NCBI GenBank assembly: GCA_050633525.1
Contig: JBOEGR010000004.1
Span: 67,858-131,857 of the forward strand
DNA: 64,000 nucleotides
Origin: CANLBN01 sp050633525
GTDB taxonomy: Bacteria; Pseudomonadota; Gammaproteobacteria; Pseudomonadales; Cellvibrionaceae
Reading direction: 5' to 3'
This document shows positions 9,606-18,213 of this stretch, piece by piece. Within the stretch, counting starts at the first letter, position 1; each line of letters opens with the position of its first letter. A program made the position numbers and the translations under genes. Under the pieces are notes generated by a model, which worked only from the letters and a program-made list of their open reading frames with translations, was not told where the DNA came from and searched no databases.

Positions 9606-10277
9606 GTGGCGAGGCTTATCCTATTGAACAAGCCTTATCAGGTTTTATCGCAATTTACTGATAAACACGATAAGCAGCAAGCAGCAAAAAAGACTTTAGC
9701 CGACTTTGTCGAACAGAAGTCGGTTTACCCAGCTGGCAGGCTAGATTATGACTCTGAAGGCTTATTATTGCTAACAGATGATGGTGATTTACAACACAGA
9801 ATTAGCCACCCCAAACACAAACTACCCAAAACCTATTGGGCCCAAGTTGAAGGGGCGCCTAATCCGGGGGCTATCGAACAGTTACGAAATGGAATTGAGT
9901 TAAACGATGGCCCAACCTTGCCTGCCAAAGTGAAGGCTATTGAATCCCCTCTAATTTGGGATCGTCATCCTCCTGTACGATTTCGTGAAAATATCCCAAC
10001 CCACTGGATCGAAATAATCATTAGCGAAGGAAGAAACAGGCAAGTTCGACGAATGACAGCGGCAGTTGGCTTGCCCACCTTACGTTTAGTACGCTATTCA
10101 ATAGGTCAATGGAGTATCGAAAACCTTCAGCCCGGAGAGTTAGTTGAGCTCACTGTACATACGGCAACGAAAGATAAGCCTAAATCACCTCTCTCGCTTG
10201 CAGCAAAAAAACAGGCTAAACGCCCGAGAGCGCACGCAAATACAAACTTACGAAAAAAGCGAGGCAAGAGAATATAG
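9606..10277 (+). CDS. rluE: 23S rRNA pseudouridine synthase RluE
   Basis: Isomerises a uridine in 23S rRNA (U2457 in E. coli). The 223-residue protein belongs to the RsuA/RluE family without an S4 domain: it begins at once with LILLNKPYQVLSQF, has the catalytic motif AGRLDYDSEGLLLLT (Asp in RLD), and the EGRNRQVRRM block near the C-terminus. A lysine/arginine-rich tail of about 35 residues follows. Start is GTG. The nudix gene begins 2 bp after its stop, matching the common rluE-nudJ-mnmA-hflD order of gammaproteobacteria. Confidence 0.95.
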   Translation: MARLILLNKPYQVLSQFTDKHDKQQAAKKTLADFVEQKSVYPAGRLDYDSEGLLLLTDDGDLQHRISHPKHKLPKTYWAQVEGAPNPGAIEQLRNGIELNDGPTLPAKVKAIESPLIWDRHPPVRFRENIPTHWIEIIISEGRNRQVRRMTAAVGLPTLRLVRYSIGQWSIENLQPGELVELTVHTATKDKPKSPLSLAAKKQAKRPRAHANTNLRKKRGKRI

Positions 10278-10279
10278 TC

Positions 10280-10732
10280 ATGTCAGATGAGCGCTGGAAA
10301 CCCAATGTAACTGTCGCGACTATTGTCGAAAATGAAGGTAAATATCTCTTAGTGCACGAGGCGCCGGAAGGTCAGGATGTTTACAATCAACCGGCTGGTC
10401 ATCTAGATGAAGGCGAGAGTCTTGTTGCAGCGGCTGAACGTGAGACACTTGAAGAAACGGGGCATGAAGTAAAGGTGACGGATTATTTAGGCATGTACCG
10501 CTATATTGCTCCTAACGGGATAACGTATATGCGACACGGTTTTGTTGCTGGTGTCGTAAAACATCATCCGGATCACTGTCTAGATAAGGGTATTATTGAA
10601 GCCGTATGGATGACTTACGAGGAAGTCTGTCGAAATAACGATCAAATGCGCAGCCCGATGGTAAAACAATTAATTGATGATTATCGCTCAAATAAGCGTT
10701 ATCCCTTGGCGGTTATTCACGAAGATCGCTAG
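10280..10732 (+). CDS. nudJ: Nudix hydrolase, NudJ-like
   Basis: Hydrolyses nucleoside di- or triphosphates; E. coli NudJ also removes phosphate from a thiamine precursor. The complete Nudix box is visible as GHLDEGESLVAAAERETLEETG, matching GX5EX7REUXEEXG, at about residues 40-61. Length (150 residues) fits NudJ. It is probably co-transcribed with rluE (2-bp gap) and precedes mnmA. Confidence 0.9.
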   Translation: MSDERWKPNVTVATIVENEGKYLLVHEAPEGQDVYNQPAGHLDEGESLVAAAERETLEETGHEVKVTDYLGMYRYIAPNGITYMRHGFVAGVVKHHPDHCLDKGIIEAVWMTYEEVCRNNDQMRSPMVKQLIDDYRSNKRYPLAVIHEDR

Positions 10733-10864
10733 AATACTCTATCGCCTTTATCTCTATTTTACTTTCTATTTTTCGAAAGGCGAGTAGGTTAAAATGAACA
10801 TATGTATATACACATAAATAGACACATAAACAGTTAATCGATATAAGCGCCCAAACTTTACCCT

Positions 10865-12007
10865 ATGCCCTCCCTAAAAGTTAACTCCAATACTAATTTT
10901 TCTGTTGATCCTGCTAATACTCGCGTTATGGTAGGTATGTCTGGAGGAGTAGACTCTTCAGTAACCGCCCTACTTCTTCAACAACAAGGCTATCAAGTTG
11001 AAGGCCTCTTTATGAAGAACTGGGATGAAGATGATAACACTGAGTATTGCACAGCCAAGGCTGACCTAGCAGACGCTGAAGCTGTTTGTCACAAACTCGG
11101 TATTCATTTGCATACGGCTAATTTTGCCGCTGAATATTGGGATAATGTATTTGAATATTTTTTAGACGAATATAAAGCCGGGCGCACACCCAACCCCGAT
11201 ATTTTATGTAACCGAGAAATCAAATTTAAAGTATTCCTCGATTATGCTCGGCTACTGGGCGCCGATTTAATTGCAACTGGGCACTATGTCCGGCGTTCGG
11301 ATATTGATGGCAAAACACATCTACTTAAAGGGCTTGATCCAAATAAAGATCAAAGTTATTTTTTACACGCGGTTGGAGAAAATGAATTCTCGACCACCTT
11401 ATTTCCCGTTGGAGAATTAGAGAAACCTGAAGTACGAGCACTTGCTGAGCAGCATGGTTTAGTGACCCATAGTAAAAAGGATAGTACCGGTATTTGCTTT
11501 ATTGGAGAGCGTCGTTTTAAGGACTTCTTAACCCAATATTTACCCGCACAACCAGGAGAAATAATTACAGAAACTGACCAAGTTATCGGTGAGCATAGCG
11601 GCTTGATGTACCATACTATCGGACAACGACAAGGCTTAGGTATCGGCGGGGTCAAAGATGCGCCCGATGAGCCGTGGTATGTCGCCGAAAAAGACTTAGA
11701 AAAAAATCAATTATTGGTCGTGCAAGGAAAAAATAATCCGCTGTTATTCCATATCGCATTAAAGGCAAACCAAGTACATTGGATCAATGGAATGCCCACT
11801 AGCCATTCAATTCGATGTCAGGCAAAAGTGCGCTACCGGCAAGCAGATCAAAAATGCACTGTGAATATTATTAATGAAGGCGATGAGACCTGTCTTGATG
11901 TTATTTTTGACGAACCTCAAAGAGCAATAACACCTGGCCAGTCCATTGTATTATACGACGGTGATCGCTGTCTTGGCGGAGCAGTTATTCAAATGCGCCG
12001 GCGATGA
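10865..12007 (+). CDS. mnmA: tRNA 2-thiouridylase MnmA
   Basis: Thiolates U34 of tRNA-Lys, -Glu and -Gln, receiving sulfur through the Tus relay. The 380-residue protein has the PP-loop GMSGGVDSS at 24-32, catalytic C115 in NPDILCNREIKF, and persulfide C211 in STGICFIGER; central GHY and C-terminal GxA(x)IQM segments are normal. The first 20 residues are a variable extension. hflD follows after 54 bp, an arrangement conserved in this class. Confidence 0.97.
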   Translation: MPSLKVNSNTNFSVDPANTRVMVGMSGGVDSSVTALLLQQQGYQVEGLFMKNWDEDDNTEYCTAKADLADAEAVCHKLGIHLHTANFAAEYWDNVFEYFLDEYKAGRTPNPDILCNREIKFKVFLDYARLLGADLIATGHYVRRSDIDGKTHLLKGLDPNKDQSYFLHAVGENEFSTTLFPVGELEKPEVRALAEQHGLVTHSKKDSTGICFIGERRFKDFLTQYLPAQPGEIITETDQVIGEHSGLMYHTIGQRQGLGIGGVKDAPDEPWYVAEKDLEKNQLLVVQGKNNPLLFHIALKANQVHWINGMPTSHSIRCQAKVRYRQADQKCTVNIINEGDETCLDVIFDEPQRAITPGQSIVLYDGDRCLGGAVIQMRRR

Positions 12008-12061
12008 TAGAGACACAAATAACGAAGCCAGATAAATACTGAGATAAATTAGGAGATTTTT

Positions 12062-12700
12062 TTGACTATTGATTTAAACGGTCAAACCATCGCTTTAGCT
12101 GCAATTTTTCAGTTTGCTGCTCAGGTGGAGCAATTAGCAAAAACCGGACATGTACCGCAAGACGACTTTAAAATAGCCGTAGGTAGCCTGTTTTCTCAGA
12201 ATCCATCTAATACGCTCGCAGTTTATGGCAAAATTAGTCACCTAGAGTTAGGGCTCAACACCTTATTAGACAGTCTGAGACGCAAGCCTACACGGAGCAA
12301 TGATTGTATACGCTACGTTATGGGTATATTGCACCTACAAAGACGGCTTGAAAAGCAAAATAATATGCTCAATATTATTGGCTCTAGATTAGATAAAAGT
12401 CGCCAACAGGCCGAGCACTTTTCTGAAACTCACGACAATGTTATTGCAGGCTTGGCTGATATTTATTCTGATACCATTAGTACTTTTAGCTTTCGAATTC
12501 AAGTAATGGGTGAATACCAACACTTGCAGCAACCTCGAATTGCAAATCAAATTCGAACTCTACTTTTTGCCGGTGTTAGGTCTGCTGTATTGTGGCGTCA
12601 ATTAGGCGGGAGACGCTTAAAAATTATTCTTAATCGAAATAAAATGGCAAGAATTGCGGAACAGTTACTTGAAGAGGCTAAGCAAGAGCGCCTACATTAG
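12062..12700 (+). CDS. hflD: HflD-like high-frequency lysogenization protein
   Basis: Helical membrane-associated protein; in E. coli HflD influences lambda CII stability. The 212-residue product has the family pattern QTIALAAIFQFAAQVEQLAKTG at the N-terminus, GLNTLLDSL, and RYVMGILHLQRRL. The start is TTG, supported by AGGAG 6 bp upstream. Its position after mnmA is diagnostic. The physiological role outside lambda is not established. Confidence 0.9.
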   Translation: MTIDLNGQTIALAAIFQFAAQVEQLAKTGHVPQDDFKIAVGSLFSQNPSNTLAVYGKISHLELGLNTLLDSLRRKPTRSNDCIRYVMGILHLQRRLEKQNNMLNIIGSRLDKSRQQAEHFSETHDNVIAGLADIYSDTISTFSFRIQVMGEYQHLQQPRIANQIRTLLFAGVRSAVLWRQLGGRRLKIILNRNKMARIAEQLLEEAKQERLH

Positions 12701-12807
12701 AGGCCTTTGCCCATTTTAGAGATAAATGAAACTAAAAGTTAAATAAGGCGTCACTGTATTTAGCTCTGAACTACAACACATAAGATTATAAAAAGGCATT
12801 ACATTAT

Positions 12808-13761
12808 ATGGCTACGTTTTTAGATTCTCTCCGAAGCTGGCTACAACAACAGATCATCGGTCAAGAATATTTAATTGATCGCTTATTAATTGCCATTTTG
12901 GCAAATGGGCACTTACTCGTTGAAGGCGCACCAGGCTTAGCAAAAACAAAAGCCATTAAACAGTTGGCTATGGGAGTAGAAGGCGAGTTTCAGCGAGTTC
13001 AATTTACCCCAGATTTATTACCAACGGATATTACAGGCACCGACATCTATCGTGCTCAAGACCACAGCTTCGAGTTTCAGCCAGGTCCTATTTTTCATAA
13101 CTTAGTATTAGCTGATGAAATTAATCGGGCACCGGCTAAAGTGCAGTCGGCTTTGTTAGAGGCTATGGCTGAGCGACAAGTCAGTGTGGGTAATAAGACC
13201 TATGCTTTACCCGAATTGTTTTTAGTGATGGCCACTCAAAACCCTATTGAGCAGGAGGGAACCTACCCTCTGCCAGAAGCCCAGCTCGATCGCTTTCTTA
13301 TGCAAGTTAATGTCGACTATCCAGACACGGCTTCCGAAAGCGCTATCCTAAAGCTCGCACGTAATGAGGCCAGTCAAGTTGTATCTGAACCACCCCATAT
13401 TATTTCACAAAAAGACCTCTTGGCTGCACGGCAGGCTGTGTTACAAGTACATACCGCTGAGACTTTAGAAGATTACATCGTACAGCTCACGATGGCGACT
13501 CGCCATCCAGAAAAAGTCGATCAGCAATTAGCTCAATGGATAGAGTATGGCGTCAGCCCACGCGCAACAATTGGCTTAGATCGCTGCGCTAAAGCACATG
13601 CATTCTTAAAAGGTAAAGATTTCGTTTCTCCTGATGATATACTGGCAGTTATTCATGATGTATTTAGGCATCGATTGATACTGAGTTTTGAAGCTCAAGC
13701 TCAAGGCGTTAGTCCGGAGCAAGTGGTCGATTATTTAATTGAAAAGATTGCAGTTGTATAA
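12808..13761 (+). CDS. MoxR-family AAA+ ATPase
   Basis: MoxR ATPases act as chaperones for membrane complexes assembled from von Willebrand proteins. The 317-residue protein has Walker A GAPGLAKT at 40-47, Walker B LVLADEIN near 100, sensor 1 MATQNP, and the LPEAQLDRF arginine-finger segment. First gene of a six-gene set (DUF58, DUF4381, BatA, BatB/C and BatD follow), the standard MoxR-Bat arrangement. The client complex is unknown. Confidence 0.95.
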   Translation: MATFLDSLRSWLQQQIIGQEYLIDRLLIAILANGHLLVEGAPGLAKTKAIKQLAMGVEGEFQRVQFTPDLLPTDITGTDIYRAQDHSFEFQPGPIFHNLVLADEINRAPAKVQSALLEAMAERQVSVGNKTYALPELFLVMATQNPIEQEGTYPLPEAQLDRFLMQVNVDYPDTASESAILKLARNEASQVVSEPPHIISQKDLLAARQAVLQVHTAETLEDYIVQLTMATRHPEKVDQQLAQWIEYGVSPRATIGLDRCAKAHAFLKGKDFVSPDDILAVIHDVFRHRLILSFEAQAQGVSPEQVVDYLIEKIAVV

Positions 13762-13768
13762 GCTTACA

Positions 13769-14740
13769 ATGCCTTCTAAGCAAAATAAAAAAACAAGCAA
13801 AGATACCCAGCCACAAGGTGCTTATGTTGAGTTATCAGCACTACAGGGTCTAAGGCATTTAGCTAATAATTACACAACAAATAAAAAATTAGCCAATAGT
13901 GCCGAGACTAGCGGCCAGCATCGGAGTAGAGCCTTAAATCGAGGCATGGAATTTGAAGAAGTTCGCTTATACCAAGCCGGCGATGATGTTAGAAATATAG
14001 ACTGGCGTGTCACTGCTCGTACACAAGCGACGCACACCAAATGCTATAGAGATGAAAAAGAAAAACCGGTGATTACTTTAGTAGACCAGAGGAAGTCACT
14101 TTTCTTTGGTAGTCAGTATTGCTTCAAATCTGTTTATGCTTGTGAATTGGCAGCATTAATTAATTGGTCCACTTTAAAGCGCGGCGATAGAGTCGGCGGC
14201 ATTGTCCTTGGCTCCCACGAGATACATGAAACTCGCCCTGCTCGTTCCCAGAAGGCGGTTAATCAATGGCTAAATTTACTGGTAACAAACAATCATCAAT
14301 TAAACGCTTCTCTCACTCACAACGAACCTTCACTTTCAGATAGCTTACAACAATTGCAGCGTGTCGCTCGTAGTGGAACGGAGTGTATAATTATTAGTGA
14401 TTTTTATGATTTAAACAAAGAATGTGAAAAACAGCTCTACTTACTAGCAAGACATAACCCGATAAAACTGTTTTGGTTGGTAGATCCTCTCGAAAAAAAA
14501 TTACCTGCGGCCCCACAACTCACCGTAAGCAATGGTAAAGAACGCTCAGTCATCACTATCGGAAAGCACCAACAGGAGCAACAAGCAAATTTGCTTAATG
14601 GTAAACATAAAAAAATTAATGATCTTTGCATTCGCCTAGGTATCAGCTTAGTCAGCATCGACATTCAAAAACCGCTGAGTTTAGCATTAGTCAATCAGAC
14701 AACCCCGCGCTCTAGCATTGTTGATGGAGCGATGAAATAA
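13769..14740 (+). CDS. DUF58 domain protein
   Basis: 323-residue protein of the MoxR-associated DUF58 family, soluble as far as can be seen. The hallmark EFEEVRLYQAGDDVRNIDWR is at about residues 59-78, followed by a degenerate vWA-like fold (VITLVDQRKS; ECIIISDFYDL). A TTG at 13739 would overlap moxR, but the ATG at 13769, 8 bp after its stop, is the more natural start. It probably bridges the ATPase and the membrane vWA proteins; the biochemical role is unknown. Confidence 0.9.
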   Translation: MPSKQNKKTSKDTQPQGAYVELSALQGLRHLANNYTTNKKLANSAETSGQHRSRALNRGMEFEEVRLYQAGDDVRNIDWRVTARTQATHTKCYRDEKEKPVITLVDQRKSLFFGSQYCFKSVYACELAALINWSTLKRGDRVGGIVLGSHEIHETRPARSQKAVNQWLNLLVTNNHQLNASLTHNEPSLSDSLQQLQRVARSGTECIIISDFYDLNKECEKQLYLLARHNPIKLFWLVDPLEKKLPAAPQLTVSNGKERSVITIGKHQQEQQANLLNGKHKKINDLCIRLGISLVSIDIQKPLSLALVNQTTPRSSIVDGAMK

Positions 14741-14741
14741 T

Positions 14742-15293
14742 ATGTCACCCTCCCTAAATTCTGCATCGACCACCCTCCCCTTGGAAGACATTATTACACC
14801 GTCAGGGGTTGCTAGCTGGCCACCTGCTATTGGTTGGTGGTTAGTTATATTTCTTGCCCTGGGAATAATTGTATTTTGTATTATTTTTTATCGTCGTTAT
14901 CAAAAGAAGTGGAGCTATAGAAAAGAGGCTTTAAATCTATTAAACGAAAAAATAAATCAGTGGCAAGAAAAAGACTTGAATGACGACGCAATACTTAAAC
15001 AGCTGGTTAACATTTTAAAAAGAACCAGTATCAGTGCTTATCCGTCAAAAAAAATTGAATCACTACATGGAAAAAACTGGTTAGATATTTTACGTATACA
15101 AGCCCCTCAAGTAGCATTTCCTCAAGAACTCACCGACTATATTTCAGATACTCAATATCAAAAAGAGAAAAAGATTGACCCTATACAACTCCATGATTTT
15201 TGCAAAAACTGGATACGACAGCACGACACTCAATGGCATGAGATGGGCGTAGAGAGCGATGGTATAAATACAATAAAAATAGAGAGTACATAG
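14742..15293 (+). CDS. DUF4381 membrane protein
   Basis: 183-residue protein with one transmembrane helix at about 32-51 (WWLVIFLALGIIVFCIIFYR), preceded by the characteristic LEDIITPSGVASWPPAIGWW, then a cytoplasmic helical domain with KRTSISAYP and LHGKNWLDIL. This matches DUF4381 proteins, always found between DUF58 and BatA genes. It begins 1 bp after the DUF58 stop and ends 3 bp before batA, so translation is probably coupled. Function unknown. Confidence 0.88.
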   Translation: MSPSLNSASTTLPLEDIITPSGVASWPPAIGWWLVIFLALGIIVFCIIFYRRYQKKWSYRKEALNLLNEKINQWQEKDLNDDAILKQLVNILKRTSISAYPSKKIESLHGKNWLDILRIQAPQVAFPQELTDYISDTQYQKEKKIDPIQLHDFCKNWIRQHDTQWHEMGVESDGINTIKIEST

Positions 15294-15296
15294 GCA

Positions 15297-16409
15297 ATGC
15301 TTGAATTTCAGTGGCCTTGGATGTTCTTAATCTTACCCTTACCCCTGTTGGTTTATTGGCTCGCCAAGCCAAAGCAACAGCAACAAGCTGCTGTTGTTGT
15401 TCCATTCTATAAACAGCTGGTAGCATTAAAAACAAACTCTACGACCTTATCCGGGCTTAAACATAAAGGATATAAAATCTTTTTCTTATTGTTTATTTGG
15501 TTGTGCTGGGTCACCGCTATTGCTCGGCCCTATTGGTCGGGTGAAGCTGTAGCCTTACCTACATCTGGGCGAGATTTACTACTCGCTGTCGATATATCTG
15601 ACAGTATGGACCAAGCCGATATGGAAATTAACGGTGACCCAGCAACACGCTTGCAATCTGTTAAATTGGTTGTTGACCAATTTATTCAACGTCGACAAGG
15701 AGATCGACTTGGTTTAGTTTTATTCGGAACCAATGCCTACCTTCAAACCCCTCTTACTTTCGATAGTTCAACTGTTGCTCAATTTCTATTAGAGGCCCAG
15801 CTAGGTTTTGCAGGACCTAAAACAGCCATCGGTGATGCGATTGGTTTATCGGTTAAACGCTTACAAGAATTGAAAAATGATAATGAAAATAAAGTTCTTA
15901 TTCTATTAACTGATGGGGCCAATACAGCAGGTGAAGTCGAGCCATTACAGGCCGCTAAATTAGCGCAACAAACGGGTATTAAGATTTATACTGTCGGCAT
16001 TGGTGCAGACAAAATGACAATCTCAGGTTTTTTTGGACCAAGAACAGTTAATCCTTCTGCTCAACTAGACGAGAAGACACTAATTGATATTGCCGATTCT
16101 ACTGGAGGACGTTACTTTCGTGCGCGTAAAACTGATGAGCTCGATGACATATATCGCATATTAGATCAACTTGAACCAGTCAGTCAAAAACAAGAATGGT
16201 TGCGACCTATACAATCTTTATTTATGTGGCCGCTTGCCATGGCACTTATTCTTAGTGCTCTTTTGGCTTTATTTTCTATAGGGTTTAGCCGTATCGTAAC
16301 GTCGATGTCGCAGCATTTGCATACTTTTAAGTGGCCATTATTAAGATCAAAAATAGTCACTGCACTCAAAAAAGCAATGCGTTCAAACAAAGGGGGTAAG
16401 ATACGGTAA
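15297..16409 (+). CDS. batA: BatA-like von Willebrand factor A membrane protein
   Basis: 370-residue protein with two N-terminal hydrophobic helices (about 5-23 and 60-77), a vWA domain with intact MIDAS motif DISDS at 99-103 plus LLTDGANTAG, and a C-terminal helix near 310-330. vWA domains bind a divalent metal and a protein ligand. Its last base overlaps the first base of the next ATG (TAATG), so expression is coupled. Bat proteins were named for Bacteroides aerotolerance; the role in gammaproteobacteria is not settled. Confidence 0.9.
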   Translation: MLEFQWPWMFLILPLPLLVYWLAKPKQQQQAAVVVPFYKQLVALKTNSTTLSGLKHKGYKIFFLLFIWLCWVTAIARPYWSGEAVALPTSGRDLLLAVDISDSMDQADMEINGDPATRLQSVKLVVDQFIQRRQGDRLGLVLFGTNAYLQTPLTFDSSTVAQFLLEAQLGFAGPKTAIGDAIGLSVKRLQELKNDNENKVLILLTDGANTAGEVEPLQAAKLAQQTGIKIYTVGIGADKMTISGFFGPRTVNPSAQLDEKTLIDIADSTGGRYFRARKTDELDDIYRILDQLEPVSQKQEWLRPIQSLFMWPLAMALILSALLALFSIGFSRIVTSMSQHLHTFKWPLLRSKIVTALKKAMRSNKGGKIR

Positions 16410-18199
16410 TGGAGTCATTAAATGATTTTCATTTTCTACGCCCATTGTGGTTTCTCGTTATCTTGCCTTTATTGTGGCTATGCTACCATCTGTGGAAAAA
16501 GCGCTTAGACAATACCGGCTTAGAAAGCATTATAGATAAAAAGCTATTATCTCATCTTGTTGAAGGTCAAAATAAACGCTATTCCTCATCCCCGATTATA
16601 GGTTTGTTATTTATTTGGATTGTGACTATTACAGCTCTTGCAGGACCCACATGGAAAAAAATCCCCCAAGCGCTTGTAGCACCCGAATCTGCTGTCGTTA
16701 TTTTATTGGATCTTTCTCCCAGTATGCGAGCAAAAGATTTAAAGCCATCACGGATTATTAGAGCTCACCTAAAAATACAAGATCTCTTAAGTCAGCGCAA
16801 AGAAGGTTTAACCGCTTTGGTTGTTTATGCTGGAGAAGCACATATTGTGACCCCTTTGACAGATGACGTAAAAACCATCAGCAATTTATTACCCACTCTT
16901 CAGCCAGGAATACTACCGCTACCGGGCAGTAATACAGAAATGGGGATTACCGTTTCTGTTGATTTAGTCAATGCGGCAAATTTACCTAAGGCATCGATAT
17001 TATTAATCACTGACAACATTGATCAAAGCGCTTTTTCAGAAATACAAAAACAATTACCGAAATCTATTAGCCTTACAATTTTAGGCTTAGGGACAGATGA
17101 AGGTGCCCCCATCCCTAACAATGGTGATTTTATAAAAGATAAAAACGGAAACATTATTATCGCTAAGCGTAATAGCCAGCTTATGCAAGATTTGGCCGAA
17201 AGAGTAGACGGCTACTATTTACCTATTCAATCGAGTACGGCGGATATTGACTTTTATTATCAACAACTAGAAACACTATTTAATGCCAATTTAGATAAAA
17301 CAAAAGACGATAGAAAATACGATGCGTGGTATGAGTTTGGCCCTATTTTACTACTTTTAATGACGCCCTTTGTTTTACTTGCGTTTAGACGAGGCCTAGT
17401 TATTAGCTTATGCTCCACCTCAATTGTTCTTAGTAGCTTCTCTCCTTCACCTGCTCAGGCCTCCGCTTGGGATTATTTATGGAAAAATGATGACCAACGT
17501 GCGATTGAACAGTATCAAGGAGAAAATTACAGCGACGCTGCAAAAACCTTCAACAACCCCCAATGGAAAGGCCATGCACACTACAAAAATGGTGACTACG
17601 AAGCAGCCCTGCAAGAATATTCAAAAGATAAAAGTGCCATTAGTGATTACAACAAAGGCAACGCCTTAGCTCAACTACAGCGTTATGATGATGCCATTGC
17701 CGCTTATGATCAGGCACTAAAAAAGAATCCTCAACTAGAACCAGCTAAGACCAACAAAAAAATTATTGAAGACTTAAAAGCTAAACAAGAAAAAAATACA
17801 GACAATAACGACTCAAANNNNNNNNNNNAGGAAAAAGAAAACCAACAGAAAAATCAAGGTGGAAAAAATAAAGAGAACGATAAAAAACAAGACGATCAGT
17901 CTGAAAATGGGGATCAAAAGCCCACACCTGATAAAAAAGAAGAAAACACTCAAGACAAACAAGAGCAGCAAGACCGTGATCGAAAAAATGAAAAAAACAA
18001 AGATAAAGCAGTAGCAAGTAACGAAGAAAGCCTCTCTCCTGAAGAGCAGCAAGCTTTAGAACAATGGTTAAGGAAGGTTCCTGATGACCCTAGTGGTTTA
18101 CTTAAAAGAAAGTTTGAATACGAATATCAACTAAGACGAAAACTATATCAAAAAGGCGAATGGAAGTTGCCTGACAACAATGCCCATCAACGCTATTAA
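16409..18199 (+). CDS. batB: BatB/BatC-like fusion: vWA domain plus TPR repeats
   Basis: 596-residue product joining a BatB vWA module to a BatC TPR module. Two N-terminal helices (about 11-27 and 63-79), MIDAS DLSPS at 101-105, LITDNID, a third helix near 310-328, a signal-like helix at about 331-350, then TPRs around 370-440 (KGNALAQLQRYDDAIAAYDQAL). After this comes a long Lys/Glu/Asn/Gln-rich low-complexity segment interrupted by 11 undetermined bases, and a conserved end with EQWLRKVPDDPSGLLKRKF. The frame stays open across the gap at its stated length, but the true length there is uncertain. Confidence 0.88.
   Translation: MESLNDFHFLRPLWFLVILPLLWLCYHLWKKRLDNTGLESIIDKKLLSHLVEGQNKRYSSSPIIGLLFIWIVTITALAGPTWKKIPQALVAPESAVVILLDLSPSMRAKDLKPSRIIRAHLKIQDLLSQRKEGLTALVVYAGEAHIVTPLTDDVKTISNLLPTLQPGILPLPGSNTEMGITVSVDLVNAANLPKASILLITDNIDQSAFSEIQKQLPKSISLTILGLGTDEGAPIPNNGDFIKDKNGNIIIAKRNSQLMQDLAERVDGYYLPIQSSTADIDFYYQQLETLFNANLDKTKDDRKYDAWYEFGPILLLLMTPFVLLAFRRGLVISLCSTSIVLSSFSPSPAQASAWDYLWKNDDQRAIEQYQGENYSDAAKTFNNPQWKGHAHYKNGDYEAALQEYSKDKSAISDYNKGNALAQLQRYDDAIAAYDQALKKNPQLEPAKTNKKIIEDLKAKQEKNTDNNDSXXXXXEKENQQKNQGGKNKENDKKQDDQSENGDQKPTPDKKEENTQDKQEQQDRDRKNEKNKDKAVASNEESLSPEEQQALEQWLRKVPDDPSGLLKRKFEYEYQLRRKLYQKGEWKLPDNNAHQRY
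17818..17828. other. Undetermined bases (assembly gap)
   Basis: Eleven N within the low-complexity linker of the BatB/C gene. The flanks are A-rich and encode Lys/Glu/Asn/Gln runs, a typical place for assembly failure. The frame is kept only if the gap length is right. Confidence 0.99.
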
Positions 18200-18213
18200 C
18201 TATTAGTATAAAA

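Noticed and set aside
17781..18052. Two minus-strand ORFs across the N gap
   Set aside because: They are Phe/Leu-rich shadows of the Lys/Glu-rich BatB/C linker and include undetermined codons.
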